A DNA stretch of 64,000 nt from the NCBI GenBank assembly GCA_050248995.1, contig JBFWRI010000003.1, forward strand, positions 40,292 to 104,291. The letters are read 5' to 3'. Positions 52,778 through 62,221 of the stretch are shown one piece after another (positions within the stretch are counted from its first letter, which is position 1; each line of letters opens with the position of its first letter). This DNA comes from JBFWRI01 sp050248995. Lineage in GTDB: Bacteria > Pseudomonadota > Alphaproteobacteria > JAIXQD01. Under the pieces are notes generated by a model, which was given only the letters and a program-made list of their open reading frames with translations, was not told the origin of the DNA and searched no databases. The translations under genes were made by a program, and so were the position numbers.

Positions 52778-52879
52778 GAAGGATGGATGCGTCGTCACAC
52801 GCACAGCATAAGCTGTGTGCCCAAACGAACAAGGGCTTGCGCCGCTGTCGCCAAGGGATAAGGGAACGATCATAGAAAC

Positions 52880-52916
52880 AACATTAAATTCGCGCTTTTA
52901 ATAAAGCTTTAATGTT
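52880..52916. promoter_or_regulatory. Nested AT-rich palindrome between the cluster and ileS
   Basis: AACATTAAA (52880-52888) and TTTAATGTT (52908-52916) are exact reverse complements, and between them GCTTT-TAAT-AAAGC forms a second small palindrome. It lies 103 bases upstream of the first cluster gene and 95 bases upstream of ileS. An operator for the secretion/pilus operon is plausible; it could also be a hairpin in either transcript. Confidence 0.5.
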
Positions 52917-53010
52917 CGCATGTCCCAAGCCCCGACTCGGGCAGTTAAGTGCCACAAAACCCACAAAATAGTGGCCAACCCTTTATATTGTATGTTACGG
53001 CTGGAAAACC

Positions 53011-55794
53011 ATGAGCGAGCCCGCCGACTATAAAACCACTGTTTTCCTGCCCAAGACCGACTTCCCGATGAAGGCCGGCCTTGCCGAACAGGAACCGAAA
53101 TGGCTCGCTTACTGGGAACAGCTTGACCTGTACCAGCGCCTGCGCCAGCAATCAAAGGGCCGCGACACCTTTATTCTGCATGACGGCCCACCGTATGCGA
53201 ACGGCAACATCCACCTTGGCCACGCCGTCAACAAGATACTGAAGGATACGGTTGTTCGCGCCTATCAGATGTTGGGCTTTGATGCGCCGTATGTGCCGGG
53301 CTGGGACTGCCATGGCCTGCCCATCGAATGGAAGATCGAGGAAAAGTACCGCGCCAAGAAACTGAATAAGGATGACATCGACATTCTGACTTTCCGCGAA
53401 GAGTGCCGCGCCTTTGCCGCGCACTGGGTGGCCGAGCAGCGGAACGACTTCAAGCGCCTGGGCGTGCAAGGCGACTGGGAGAACCCGTACACGACCATGA
53501 CGAACGACGCCGAGGCGATTATCGCCGGCGAGATCCACAAATACCTGATGAGCGGTAGCCTGTACCGTGGTGTGAAGCCGGTGATGTGGAGCACGGTTGA
53601 GAAAACTGCACTGGCCGAAGCGGAAGTGGAATACCACGACCACAAATCAACCACGGCTTATGTGGCTTTCCCGGTTGTGAAGGCAAGCACGTTTGACTTG
53701 AAAGACGCACACATAGTCATCTGGACAACGACGCCGTGGACCCTGCCCGCCAACCGCGCCATTGCCTACGGCGCCGAGATCGACTACGTCGTGCTGACGG
53801 CCAATAACAAGAAATATGTTGTTGCCGAAGCCCTGCTGGGCGCCTTCCTGAAAGCTGCGAAGATCGAAAGCTTTGATAAGGGTGTTGTGCTGAAAGGTGA
53901 GAAGCTTGCCGGCACGATTTGCGCGCACCCGCTGCGCGGACAGGGATACAACTTTGATGTGCCGGCTCTTGCCGGTGACTTTGTAACAACCGAAACCGGC
54001 ACCGGCTTCGTGCATATCGCACCCAGCCATGGCGAAGACGACTTCAACCTTGGCAAGCAATATAACCTGCCCATTCCCGAGCTGGTAACGGCAGACGGCA
54101 GATACAACAGCGACGTGCCGCTGTTCGCTGACGCTTATATATATTATCAGGATGGCAAACCTGGCCCGGCAAATAAGGCTGTTTTAAAAGCCATCGGCGA
54201 CACCGGCCTGCTGCTGGCCGAAGAAACCATCGTTCACAGCTACCCGCATTCGTGGCGCAGCAAGGCGCCGGTGATTTTCCGCACCACGCCGCAGTGGTTT
54301 ATCAGCATGGATACCAACGACCTGCGTCAGGTGGCGCTGAAAGCCATCAAAGAAACGCGCTGGGTTCCTGCAAAAGGTGAAGCGCGTATCACGGCGATGA
54401 TTGAACAGCGCCCCGACTGGTGCATCAGCCGCCAGCGTGCGTGGGGTGTGCCGATTGCGATTTTCGTGAACAAGAAAACGCTTGAGCCACTGCGCGATGA
54501 CGCCGTGAATAAAAAGATCGTCGACACCTTCAAGGCTGAAGGCAGTGATGCGTGGTGGAAGCATGAACCGCAATTCTTCCTTGGCAGCGCGGGTAAAGCC
54601 GATGACTTTGAGCAAATCTTTGACATCGTTGATGTGTGGTTCGAGTCTGGTTGTACGCATGCTTTCGTGTGCGAAGCGCGCGACGATCTGAACTCGCCGG
54701 CCGACTTGTATTTAGAAGGATCGGACCAGCACCGCGGCTGGTTCCATTCGTCACTGCTGGAATCGTGCGGCACACGCGGCCGGGCGCCATTCAAGGCCGT
54801 GCTGACGCACGGTTTTGCGCTGGACGAAAAAGGCTATAAGATGTCGAAGTCGCTGGGCAACGTCATCGACCCGCAAAAAATCGTGAAGGATTACGGCGCC
54901 GACATTCTGCGCCTGTGGGTTATGATGACCGATTACACGGAAGATGTTCGCCTTGGCCAGGATGTGTTGAAACAAACGGCCGAGCTGTACCGCAAGATGC
55001 GCAACACCCTGCGTTACATTTTGGGCGGTCTTGACGGTTTCACCGACGCCGAAAAGCTGCCGGTTGACGAAATGCCGGAACTTGAAAGGTATGTTCTGCA
55101 CCTGCTGGCAACGCTGGACGCAAACCTGCGCGCCCACATTGCAGCTTACGATTTCACCAGCGCCATCAATGCTGTTCACCACTTCTGCACAGTCGAACTG
55201 TCGGCATTCTACTTTGACATCCGCAAGGATGCCTTGTACTGCGATGCCGTGGACAGCACACGCCGCCGCGCCTGCCGCACGGTGATGGACACCTTATATA
55301 ATACGCTGACAGCCTGGCTGGCGCCGTTCCTGTGCTTTACCACTGAAGAGGCGTGGCAGCTGCGCGGCCGCAGCGATGCTGTTCCGTCGGTTCACATGCG
55401 CACATTCCCTGAAATTTCGGCAGCATGGAAAAACGATGTGTTGGCCAAGAAATGGCGCACCATACGCGATGCTCGCGAAGTTGTAACAGCGGCAATCGAG
55501 CTGAAACGCGCTGAAAAAGTTATCGGCAGCAGCCTGCAAGCCGCGCCGCAAGTGACTGTGACAAAAGAACAAGCCCTCGCCCTGCATGACATCGACTTCG
55601 CCGAAGTCTGCATTACATCAGACATCACGCTTACCGAAGGTGCCGCCACAGTAGTAAATGTTGCAGCCGCCAACGGCATGAAGTGCGACCGTTGCTGGCA
55701 AGTTTTGCCTGAAGTCGGCAGTCATGCCGACCATCCTACCCTGTGCAACCGCTGCCACAGCGTTGTAACGGCCCAAAAGAAAGTGGCGGCCTGA
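53011..55794 (+). CDS. ileS: Isoleucyl-tRNA synthetase
   Basis: Charges tRNA-Ile. 927 residues, normal for bacterial IleS. HIGH motif as NIHLGH (about 67-71), the CP1 editing domain (TTTPWTLPANRAIAYG, GTGFVHIAPSHGEDDF), KMSKS as KMSKSLGNVIDP (about 610), anticodon-binding helices, and the C-terminal zinc knuckle CDRCWQVLPEVG…CNRCHSVV. First gene of the plus-strand run with lspA. Confidence 0.98.
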   Translation: MSEPADYKTTVFLPKTDFPMKAGLAEQEPKWLAYWEQLDLYQRLRQQSKGRDTFILHDGPPYANGNIHLGHAVNKILKDTVVRAYQMLGFDAPYVPGWDCHGLPIEWKIEEKYRAKKLNKDDIDILTFREECRAFAAHWVAEQRNDFKRLGVQGDWENPYTTMTNDAEAIIAGEIHKYLMSGSLYRGVKPVMWSTVEKTALAEAEVEYHDHKSTTAYVAFPVVKASTFDLKDAHIVIWTTTPWTLPANRAIAYGAEIDYVVLTANNKKYVVAEALLGAFLKAAKIESFDKGVVLKGEKLAGTICAHPLRGQGYNFDVPALAGDFVTTETGTGFVHIAPSHGEDDFNLGKQYNLPIPELVTADGRYNSDVPLFADAYIYYQDGKPGPANKAVLKAIGDTGLLLAEETIVHSYPHSWRSKAPVIFRTTPQWFISMDTNDLRQVALKAIKETRWVPAKGEARITAMIEQRPDWCISRQRAWGVPIAIFVNKKTLEPLRDDAVNKKIVDTFKAEGSDAWWKHEPQFFLGSAGKADDFEQIFDIVDVWFESGCTHAFVCEARDDLNSPADLYLEGSDQHRGWFHSSLLESCGTRGRAPFKAVLTHGFALDEKGYKMSKSLGNVIDPQKIVKDYGADILRLWVMMTDYTEDVRLGQDVLKQTAELYRKMRNTLRYILGGLDGFTDAEKLPVDEMPELERYVLHLLATLDANLRAHIAAYDFTSAINAVHHFCTVELSAFYFDIRKDALYCDAVDSTRRRACRTVMDTLYNTLTAWLAPFLCFTTEEAWQLRGRSDAVPSVHMRTFPEISAAWKNDVLAKKWRTIRDAREVVTAAIELKRAEKVIGSSLQAAPQVTVTKEQALALHDIDFAEVCITSDITLTEGAATVVNVAAANGMKCDRCWQVLPEVGSHADHPTLCNRCHSVVTAQKKVAA

Positions 55795-55795
55795 C

Positions 55796-56251
55796 GTGTC
55801 AAGCACGCGCACTGGATATATCATTCTGCTGCTGATTGTTGTGCTGGACCAGCTGACGAAATACATCATGATGAATCACGTTGAAATACCGCAGGCGGTT
55901 TTCCCGTTCATGAACTTTGTCTGGGTATGGAACAACGGCGTCAGCTTCGGCATGCTGCAGCACAGCGCCGCTGTCATGCCTTACGCGCTCTCTGTACTAG
56001 CCCTTGCTATCTGTATTATCCTTAATCGCTGGCTACAGAAGTCGTCAGATACGTGTTCGGTCTGGGGGCTGGGGTTGATTATGGGCGGCGCCATTGCCAA
56101 CGTATTTGACCGCCTGCGATTTGGCGCGGTCTTTGATTTTCTTGATTTCTATGTGGGCGACTGGCACTGGCCGGCCTTTAATGTTGCTGACAGCGCCATC
56201 GTTATCGGGGTTGTCATGCTCCTGCTTGGCGGCAGCCGTAAAAGCGCCTAA
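55796..56251 (+). CDS. lspA: Lipoprotein signal peptidase LspA
   Basis: Cleaves signal peptides of prolipoproteins in the inner membrane. 151 residues from a GTG two bases after the ileS stop. Four membrane helices; catalytic aspartates in GGAIANVFDRLRFGAVFDFLDF and FNVADSAIVIG, both conserved blocks. The usual ileS-lspA pairing. It would process the several lipoproteins in this window, including DotD and PilN. Confidence 0.95.
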   Translation: MSSTRTGYIILLLIVVLDQLTKYIMMNHVEIPQAVFPFMNFVWVWNNGVSFGMLQHSAAVMPYALSVLALAICIILNRWLQKSSDTCSVWGLGLIMGGAIANVFDRLRFGAVFDFLDFYVGDWHWPAFNVADSAIVIGVVMLLLGGSRKSA

Positions 56252-56261
56252 ATTGACTGGC

Positions 56262-56855
56262 ATGAAAAAGCCCATGCGCTACGTCCTTCTTTTTACCTGC
56301 CTTGCCATGCTGACATCGTGCGGTTATGTGCGCGAAACCCTTGATCTTGATCGCACCGGGCCTGACGAGTACGACGTCAGCGTTGCCGCGCCGCTGACCA
56401 TCCCGCCTGATTTTTCACTGCGTCCGCCGACACCGGGCGCCGAACGTCCGCAAGAGATACGCGCTGAGGAAAAAGCCCGGCAAGCCCTGCTGGGATCGGC
56501 GACAGATACAACGCCGGTTGTTACCGACACAACTACGAACGACTTAGCCATCATCTTTCCGGACAGCGCCCCAGTGACAGACGCATCACCCCCAGAAGTC
56601 GGGGCTGAAAACACTCTGCTGGATAATACGAAAAGTTACGCCAGCCAGCCGACGATGGATGGCAGCATACCACAGCCCGAGGCTATGCGTGCCGTGGGCG
56701 GCATTTCAGTGACTGCACCAGGCGTTTCGTCCGACCTGACGCCCGAACAAAAGGTACGGGAAGCACCGCCAACACCCGCTGAAGATACTGCCGCACCTAA
56801 AATTGAGGCAGAAAGCAAGGATGATGACACATCATTCTGGGGTACATGGTTTTAG
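56262..56855 (+). CDS. DUF3035 lipoprotein
   Basis: 197 residues from the ATG at 56262. Lipoprotein leader MRYVLLFTCLAMLTSC (lipobox LTSC, C20). The N-terminal mature region GPDEYDVSVAAPLTIPPDFSLRPPTPGAERPQE is the DUF3035 signature; the rest is Ala/Pro/Thr/Asp-rich and probably disordered. Typical alphaproteobacterial neighbour of lspA and the M16 pair. Function unknown. Confidence 0.9.
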   Translation: MKKPMRYVLLFTCLAMLTSCGYVRETLDLDRTGPDEYDVSVAAPLTIPPDFSLRPPTPGAERPQEIRAEEKARQALLGSATDTTPVVTDTTTNDLAIIFPDSAPVTDASPPEVGAENTLLDNTKSYASQPTMDGSIPQPEAMRAVGGISVTAPGVSSDLTPEQKVREAPPTPAEDTAAPKIEAESKDDDTSFWGTWF

Positions 56856-58150
56856 TTCGCGCTCTGGTACTGCTGATTTTTCTGTCCGGCACAGCCAGCG
56901 CGGCTGTTTTCAACCCCCACACAACCACACTGGATAACGGCCTGCAGGTTATCGTTGTTGAAAACCCGCGCGCGCCCGTCGTTCTGCATATGCTATGGTA
57001 TAAAACTGGCAGCGCAGATGAGCCTGCTCATCCTGCCGGCTTGGCGCACTTTCTTGAACATATGATGTTCAAGGGAACAACAGTCGAACCTGAACAGGAT
57101 TTCAGCGCCGCTGTGTCGGCGTTGGGCGGCAGTGACAATGCCTTTACAGGATATGATTACACGGCGTTCTTTCAAAAGATCCATCCTGACTTCTTGCCCG
57201 ATGTCATGCACATGGAAGCCGAACGAATGAGGGGACTTGAATTAAGCGCCGAAGACATCCGGATCGAACGTGATGTTGTAATGCAAGAACGCGCCCAAAC
57301 CTCAACCGCAACGCCACAGGACCGCTGGCGTGAAAAGGTGAGTGCAGCATTTTATGCGCAACACCCTTACAGCCGACCGATTATCGGCTGGGGCAATGCT
57401 ATCGCCGACTTCGACCAGACTAATGTACGCGCTTATTATGATGCGCAGTATGCGCCCAACAATGCCATCCTGATTGCCAGCGGCGATATAAAGGCAGAAG
57501 CCTTCTTTAATCTTGCACGCGATATTTATGGCTCACTGCCGCCGCGGCACATCGGCCCACGCCAGCGCAGCGGAAATATAGCTACAGCTCCGGGGCGGCT
57601 GACTCAGGTCGACAAGGATGTCCGGCAACCTCAGCTTGTCTGGATGTGGCCCGCTGTTTCGGCCCGCACAGCCGCGCATAACGATGCCAATGCCCTTCAG
57701 GTTCTTGCCGAGATCATGAATGCGCCCGACGGCCTGCTGCAAAAAGAACTGGTCCTTGAACAAAAGGCCGCCGTCGGCGTCAGCATTTCCTATGACGAGA
57801 GCCGCTATGATGCAACATCGTTTACTGTAAGCACATCACCAACAACCGGCCATTCGCTTGACAACCTGGAGCGGGCATTAAAAGCCGTATGGCCACAGGC
57901 ACTGGCGACGATAACGGAAGCTGACCTTGCGCGCGCCAAGCGCCGCCTGCGGGACAGTGCCGAATTGGCCCGCGATAACATATTTATCCCCGCTTATGCC
58001 TTCGGGCTGGCGTTAACAACCGGCAGCACGATAGAAGATGTCGAAAACTGGCCCGACAGGATTGCCACCGTGTCACTGGCCGATATCCGTCGCGTCGCCG
58101 CCGACTTTGAAGGCACGCCGCTGCTTGCGGCGCGGCTGGACGCACGATGA
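56846..58150 (+). CDS. M16 zinc peptidase, catalytic partner
   Basis: 434 residues, overlapping the DUF3035 gene by 10 bases. Signal peptide MVLVRALVLLIFLSGTASA. HxxEH intact (H68-FL-E71-H72) with downstream ligand glutamates in IRIERDVVMQERA (141-148). Periplasmic pitrilysin-type peptidase. It is followed by a non-catalytic M16 gene with a 4-base overlap, the usual two-gene heterodimer. Confidence 0.94.
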   Translation: MVLVRALVLLIFLSGTASAAVFNPHTTTLDNGLQVIVVENPRAPVVLHMLWYKTGSADEPAHPAGLAHFLEHMMFKGTTVEPEQDFSAAVSALGGSDNAFTGYDYTAFFQKIHPDFLPDVMHMEAERMRGLELSAEDIRIERDVVMQERAQTSTATPQDRWREKVSAAFYAQHPYSRPIIGWGNAIADFDQTNVRAYYDAQYAPNNAILIASGDIKAEAFFNLARDIYGSLPPRHIGPRQRSGNIATAPGRLTQVDKDVRQPQLVWMWPAVSARTAAHNDANALQVLAEIMNAPDGLLQKELVLEQKAAVGVSISYDESRYDATSFTVSTSPTTGHSLDNLERALKAVWPQALATITEADLARAKRRLRDSAELARDNIFIPAYAFGLALTTGSTIEDVENWPDRIATVSLADIRRVAADFEGTPLLAARLDAR

Positions 58151-59478
58151 TTCGCCTGTTTTTTCTTTTTGCCTTTTTTGTGTACGCTTCAGCGGCTCAT
58201 GCTGCAGTGCATGAGCTCGTGACACCATGTGGCCTATCGGTCTGGTATATGCACGATGATACCACGCCCAGCATGACGATCAGCTTTGCATTTCGCGGCG
58301 GCAGCGAGGAAGACCCGCAAGGCGAACAGGGCCGGGCGCATATGATGGCGAGCCTGCTGACCGAGGGCACAACCACTATGCCGGCGATTGAATTCCAGCA
58401 ACGCCTGAACGACTATAATATTACACTGGGCTTCGAGGCGGGGCGCGAATCTATTCAGGGCACCCTACGTTTTCTGACACGCTATCAAGGTGAGGCCGTT
58501 ACGCTGGCACGCGCCGCATTGATGGCCCCGGCCTTCCGGGCCGAAGACCTTGCGCGGTTGCAGCAGCAAATGCTGGCTGTTTTAAAAAACAGCGAATCTG
58601 ATCCTGAATGGCGCGCGCAACGCCTGACAATGCAACAGATGTATGGCGGCACATCTTATGGCCATGCTGCGCGCGGAACCCCGGAAACCCTGCCGAATCT
58701 GAAGCGTGAAAGTATAACAGCAGCATGGACGCGCCACCTGACACGCGCACGGCTTGTTATCACCGCTATCGGTGCCCCATCGCCCGATGAAGCTGCAAAA
58801 ATCATTGATAATATCTTCGGCGACTTGCCGGATGGCAGTGTGTGGCAACCACCAGCGATAGCAATTCGCGAGCGCGGCACAACATGGTATAGCCTCTGGG
58901 AAGGCAGCAAACAAAACAGCATCATGTTTTCTGCGCCAGCGTTGCTGCCGACAGATGCCGATTACCCAGCTGCGCTGGTACTGACCGACATACTGGGTGG
59001 CGGTGGCTTCCGGTCGCTACTGATGGACAGCCTGCGGCAAACACTGGGGGCAACATACGGCAGCAGCCTTTACATCATGCCTCTGCAGGCGGCGCCTGCG
59101 TTTATGGGCCAGACTGCCGTTGTAGCGGACAAGACTGACGCGGTGATAGGTCTTATCCGCCGATTATGGGCCGAACTGCCGGACAATCTCAATGACGAGC
59201 GCATTAAAGACAGCGTTACCTATATTACGGGCAGCCTGACGCGCGAGCTGACATCCGCGCCGGCGATTGCCGATTACTATCTGGGCCTGCGTCTGCAACA
59301 CCTACCATCCGACCATGCCGCACGACTGACCCGACAGCTGCAGGCATTGACGATTGACGATTTGCGCAACCTAGCAAAGCGGCTTTATACTGAACGAACA
59401 CCGTCGTTTGTTGTGGTCGGACCTGTTCGGCCCGCAGGCACAACGCAGACCATCACCGACATATGGGCCGAGCAATGA
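58147..59478 (+). CDS. M16 peptidase-like partner lacking the zinc motif
   Basis: 443 residues with a signal peptide (MIRLFFLFAFFVYASAAHAA). M16 fold blocks are clear (SFAFRGGSEEDPQGEQGRAHMMASLLTEGT, GGGGFRSLLMDSLRQTLGATYG), but HxxEH is replaced by RAHMMASLL, so it cannot bind zinc the usual way. The known role of such partners is to complete the peptidase chamber and bind substrate. Confidence 0.93.
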   Translation: MIRLFFLFAFFVYASAAHAAVHELVTPCGLSVWYMHDDTTPSMTISFAFRGGSEEDPQGEQGRAHMMASLLTEGTTTMPAIEFQQRLNDYNITLGFEAGRESIQGTLRFLTRYQGEAVTLARAALMAPAFRAEDLARLQQQMLAVLKNSESDPEWRAQRLTMQQMYGGTSYGHAARGTPETLPNLKRESITAAWTRHLTRARLVITAIGAPSPDEAAKIIDNIFGDLPDGSVWQPPAIAIRERGTTWYSLWEGSKQNSIMFSAPALLPTDADYPAALVLTDILGGGGFRSLLMDSLRQTLGATYGSSLYIMPLQAAPAFMGQTAVVADKTDAVIGLIRRLWAELPDNLNDERIKDSVTYITGSLTRELTSAPAIADYYLGLRLQHLPSDHAARLTRQLQALTIDDLRNLAKRLYTERTPSFVVVGPVRPAGTTQTITDIWAEQ

Positions 59479-60947
59479 GTAATTTGACAAATTCCCCGGC
59501 ATGGCAGGGCTTACTGCAGCACCATCAAGGGTTTCCCGCAAAATGGCCGACGCCAGATATCCGCATGCTGTCGGCAGCCGGCCTAACGCTTGATTATGCC
59601 CGCCAGCCCTTGACCGGCGACACGCTGCCGCTTCTTTACAAGCTGGCGCTGCAGGAAGACATCAATGGATGGCGGGCAAAGTTATTTAGCGGAAGTACCG
59701 TCAACCTTTCTGAAAGCCGCGGCGCCGAGCACTGGGCCCTGCGCCAGACACCCCTGCGCGACGATCTTGCATCTGTCGAAGAACGCCTTTGGGAATTTGC
59801 CGATAGCGTACGCCGCGACGGGTTCACCACCGTCATTAATATAGGTATCGGTGGCAGTGACCTGGGGCCACACCTTGTTACCGACGCCCTGCGGAACTTC
59901 TGTGTTGATGCCATCGATATCCGCTTCATAAGCAACATTGACCCTGCTGATTTTGCCGCCGCTACACAGGGCGCGGACGCCGACAGAACTTTGTTCATCA
60001 TTGCTTCAAAAAGCTTCGGCACGCCCGAGACAATAGCCAATGCAGAGCGGGCTAAAGTGTGGCTGGGCCAACGCAAGACGGCGCGACACTTCGCTGCCGT
60101 GACCAGCAACAGCCATGCGGCAGTTGCCTTCGGCATATCGGCCGATAACTGTTTTGCTTTTCCTGACACTATCGGCGGACGCTACAGCCTGTGGGGACCC
60201 GTCGGCCTGATCTGCCGTATTGCGCTGGGGCGTAAGCACTGGGCCGATCTGCTGGATGGCGCACGGCAGATGGATGAGCACTTCCGCACAGCAAAAATAG
60301 AGCAAAGCGCGCCGTTACTTCTGGCCTTGCTGTCAGTATGGAATACGAGTTTCTGTCAATCTCGCGCCCACGCTATCTTGCCCTACAGCTCGCGTCTCCG
60401 GCTTTTACCCGATCACCTGCAGCAGCTTGCCATGGAAAGCAACGGCAAGTCTGTCACACAGGATGGCGAGCCTGTTACATGGGCAACAGCGCCTGTTTTG
60501 TTTGGGGGCATCGGCACAAACGCGCAGCATAGTTTTTACCAACTGCTGCATCAGGGCACGCACATTATCCCAAGCGATATAATCCTGCTGGCCGATAGCG
60601 ACGAGCACCTGCTGGCCAGCGGCCTTGCGCAAGCCAAAGCCCTGTACGAAGGCCGCCAGGACTCGGCGCTTCCACCCTATCGGCAGTTTGCCGGCCAACG
60701 CCCCAGCACGCTTATTATATTGCCGACACTTGCCCCCGTAACATTGGGCGCCATGCTGGCCCTTTACGAGCACAAGACTTTTTGCGAAGGCGTGCTGTGG
60801 CGCATCAATCCGTTTGACCAATGGGGCGTTGAGCTAGGCAAACAGATGGCCGGCGACATTTACCCGGCGCTGCATGATAAAGCCGCGCCCCCTGATGCGC
60901 TGACGGCAGCAACAATTAGCAAAATACGGGCTTATCGCGGCACCTAG
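59475..60947 (+). CDS. pgi: Glucose-6-phosphate isomerase
   Basis: Interconverts glucose 6-phosphate and fructose 6-phosphate. 490 residues from the ATG at 59475, which overlaps the previous stop (ATGA). Signatures: VINIGIGGSDLGPHLVTDAL, FIIASKSFGTPETIANA, GGRYSLWGPVGLICRIALG and the C-terminal INPFDQWGVELGK. ASKSFGT has phenylalanine-glycine where many Pgi have TFTTQET, typical of a short alphaproteobacterial form. Confidence 0.94.
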   Translation: MSNLTNSPAWQGLLQHHQGFPAKWPTPDIRMLSAAGLTLDYARQPLTGDTLPLLYKLALQEDINGWRAKLFSGSTVNLSESRGAEHWALRQTPLRDDLASVEERLWEFADSVRRDGFTTVINIGIGGSDLGPHLVTDALRNFCVDAIDIRFISNIDPADFAAATQGADADRTLFIIASKSFGTPETIANAERAKVWLGQRKTARHFAAVTSNSHAAVAFGISADNCFAFPDTIGGRYSLWGPVGLICRIALGRKHWADLLDGARQMDEHFRTAKIEQSAPLLLALLSVWNTSFCQSRAHAILPYSSRLRLLPDHLQQLAMESNGKSVTQDGEPVTWATAPVLFGGIGTNAQHSFYQLLHQGTHIIPSDIILLADSDEHLLASGLAQAKALYEGRQDSALPPYRQFAGQRPSTLIILPTLAPVTLGAMLALYEHKTFCEGVLWRINPFDQWGVELGKQMAGDIYPALHDKAAPPDALTAATISKIRAYRGT

Positions 60948-60966
60948 GGCTTGTTACTCTGGCCCC

Positions 60967-62214
60967 ATGTCGAAAGTTACGCGTGAACTGAAGCGCCTTG
61001 ACCAAGCACAGCTGCAGGAGATCATCGATCGCCACCTGCTGTTTCGCGAGGCGAAGCTGGGCGGCGCGCGCGCGATCTTTTCACACACTGACCTAAGCGG
61101 CCTGTCGCTGAAAAACTATGATCTGAGTCACGCCGACTTTACCGGTGCCAACCTGCGCGACACCGACCTGAGTTACTGCAAACTGGATTACGCTTGTTTT
61201 TATATCGCCGACCTGCGCGGTGCCAACCTGACACGCGCCAGCCTTATCCGCACCGACCTGCGCGGTGCCCACTTGGAAAATGCGCTGTTGGTCGAAGCCG
61301 ACCTGACCGCTGCCGACCTGCGCGAAGGCAGTATCGGCGTGAAGACGCCGAAAGACGGTCTGGTGTCAGTCAGCGGCGGCGGAAAAACGGATTTCACCGG
61401 CGCCGACTTACGGGGCGCGAACCTGTCGGAAGCGAAGATGACTGGCATCCAGGCCAGCAATGCCAACCTGTCGGACGCCATTATGGTCAATACTGATATC
61501 TCGCGCAGCAACCTGCAGGGATCAATCATGAAGGCCGTCAACCTTGAATCCGCCGACCTGACGGGTTGCGACCTACGCGGATCAAACATGGCCGGTGCGA
61601 TCATGACCGGTACCAAGCTGGCGATGACAGAAACATCCGGTGCGATCATGACCGACGTGCTGACCGATGCGCCGCGCGGCCCGACACTGGCCAAGTTGGG
61701 AGAGCCGCTGGATGTGCTGCTGCGCAATCACGTCGTCTGGGTCGGCACTGGCGGCAAAGACGGCAAGCGGCTGGATGTGAGCGGTTATGACCTGCGTGAC
61801 ATCGGCCACCTGCGCCGCGCCTGCCTGACCATGATGAAGGGCGACCGCGCCATTCTGTACGGTCTTGACCTGAGCGGCGCGCAAATCCAGGCTGCCGAAC
61901 TTGTGCAAAGCGACCTGCGCCGTGCCAACATGCAGGATGCCGATGTGCGTGGCACGCGCTTTACCGGCAGCAAGATGGACGCATTGCAGGCGCGCAACGC
62001 CAAATTCGGCCCGATCCCGATTGCCAGCGGCTACACGTTATTCTCGGACTTTTCAGGCAGCTCGCTGCGCTATGCCAACTTTGCCGGCGCCGATTTGCGG
62101 CAGGCTAACTTCACAGGCTGCGACCTGACGCATGCTGATTTCACTAATGCGCTTGTGGATGGCGCGATTTTCCTGAACGCCAATCTTGACCACGCTAAGC
62201 TGAAACAGGCATAA
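60967..62214 (+). CDS. Pentapeptide-repeat protein
   Basis: 415 residues. Helical head (VTRELKRLDQAQLQEIIDRHLLF), then long runs of A(D/N)LXX repeats forming a right-handed quadrilateral beta-helix (e.g. ADFTGANLRDTDLSYCKL, ADLRGANLTRASL, ADLTGCDLRGSNMAGAIM). A non-repeat insert at about 230-290 (GPTLAKLGEPLDVLLRNHVVWVGTGG, then KRLDVSGYDLRDIGHL) resembles the alphaproteobacterial form with a PilZ-like or linker module between two helix halves. Soluble, function unknown. Confidence 0.88.
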   Translation: MSKVTRELKRLDQAQLQEIIDRHLLFREAKLGGARAIFSHTDLSGLSLKNYDLSHADFTGANLRDTDLSYCKLDYACFYIADLRGANLTRASLIRTDLRGAHLENALLVEADLTAADLREGSIGVKTPKDGLVSVSGGGKTDFTGADLRGANLSEAKMTGIQASNANLSDAIMVNTDISRSNLQGSIMKAVNLESADLTGCDLRGSNMAGAIMTGTKLAMTETSGAIMTDVLTDAPRGPTLAKLGEPLDVLLRNHVVWVGTGGKDGKRLDVSGYDLRDIGHLRRACLTMMKGDRAILYGLDLSGAQIQAAELVQSDLRRANMQDADVRGTRFTGSKMDALQARNAKFGPIPIASGYTLFSDFSGSSLRYANFAGADLRQANFTGCDLTHADFTNALVDGAIFLNANLDHAKLKQA

Positions 62215-62221
62215 AGCCTGT

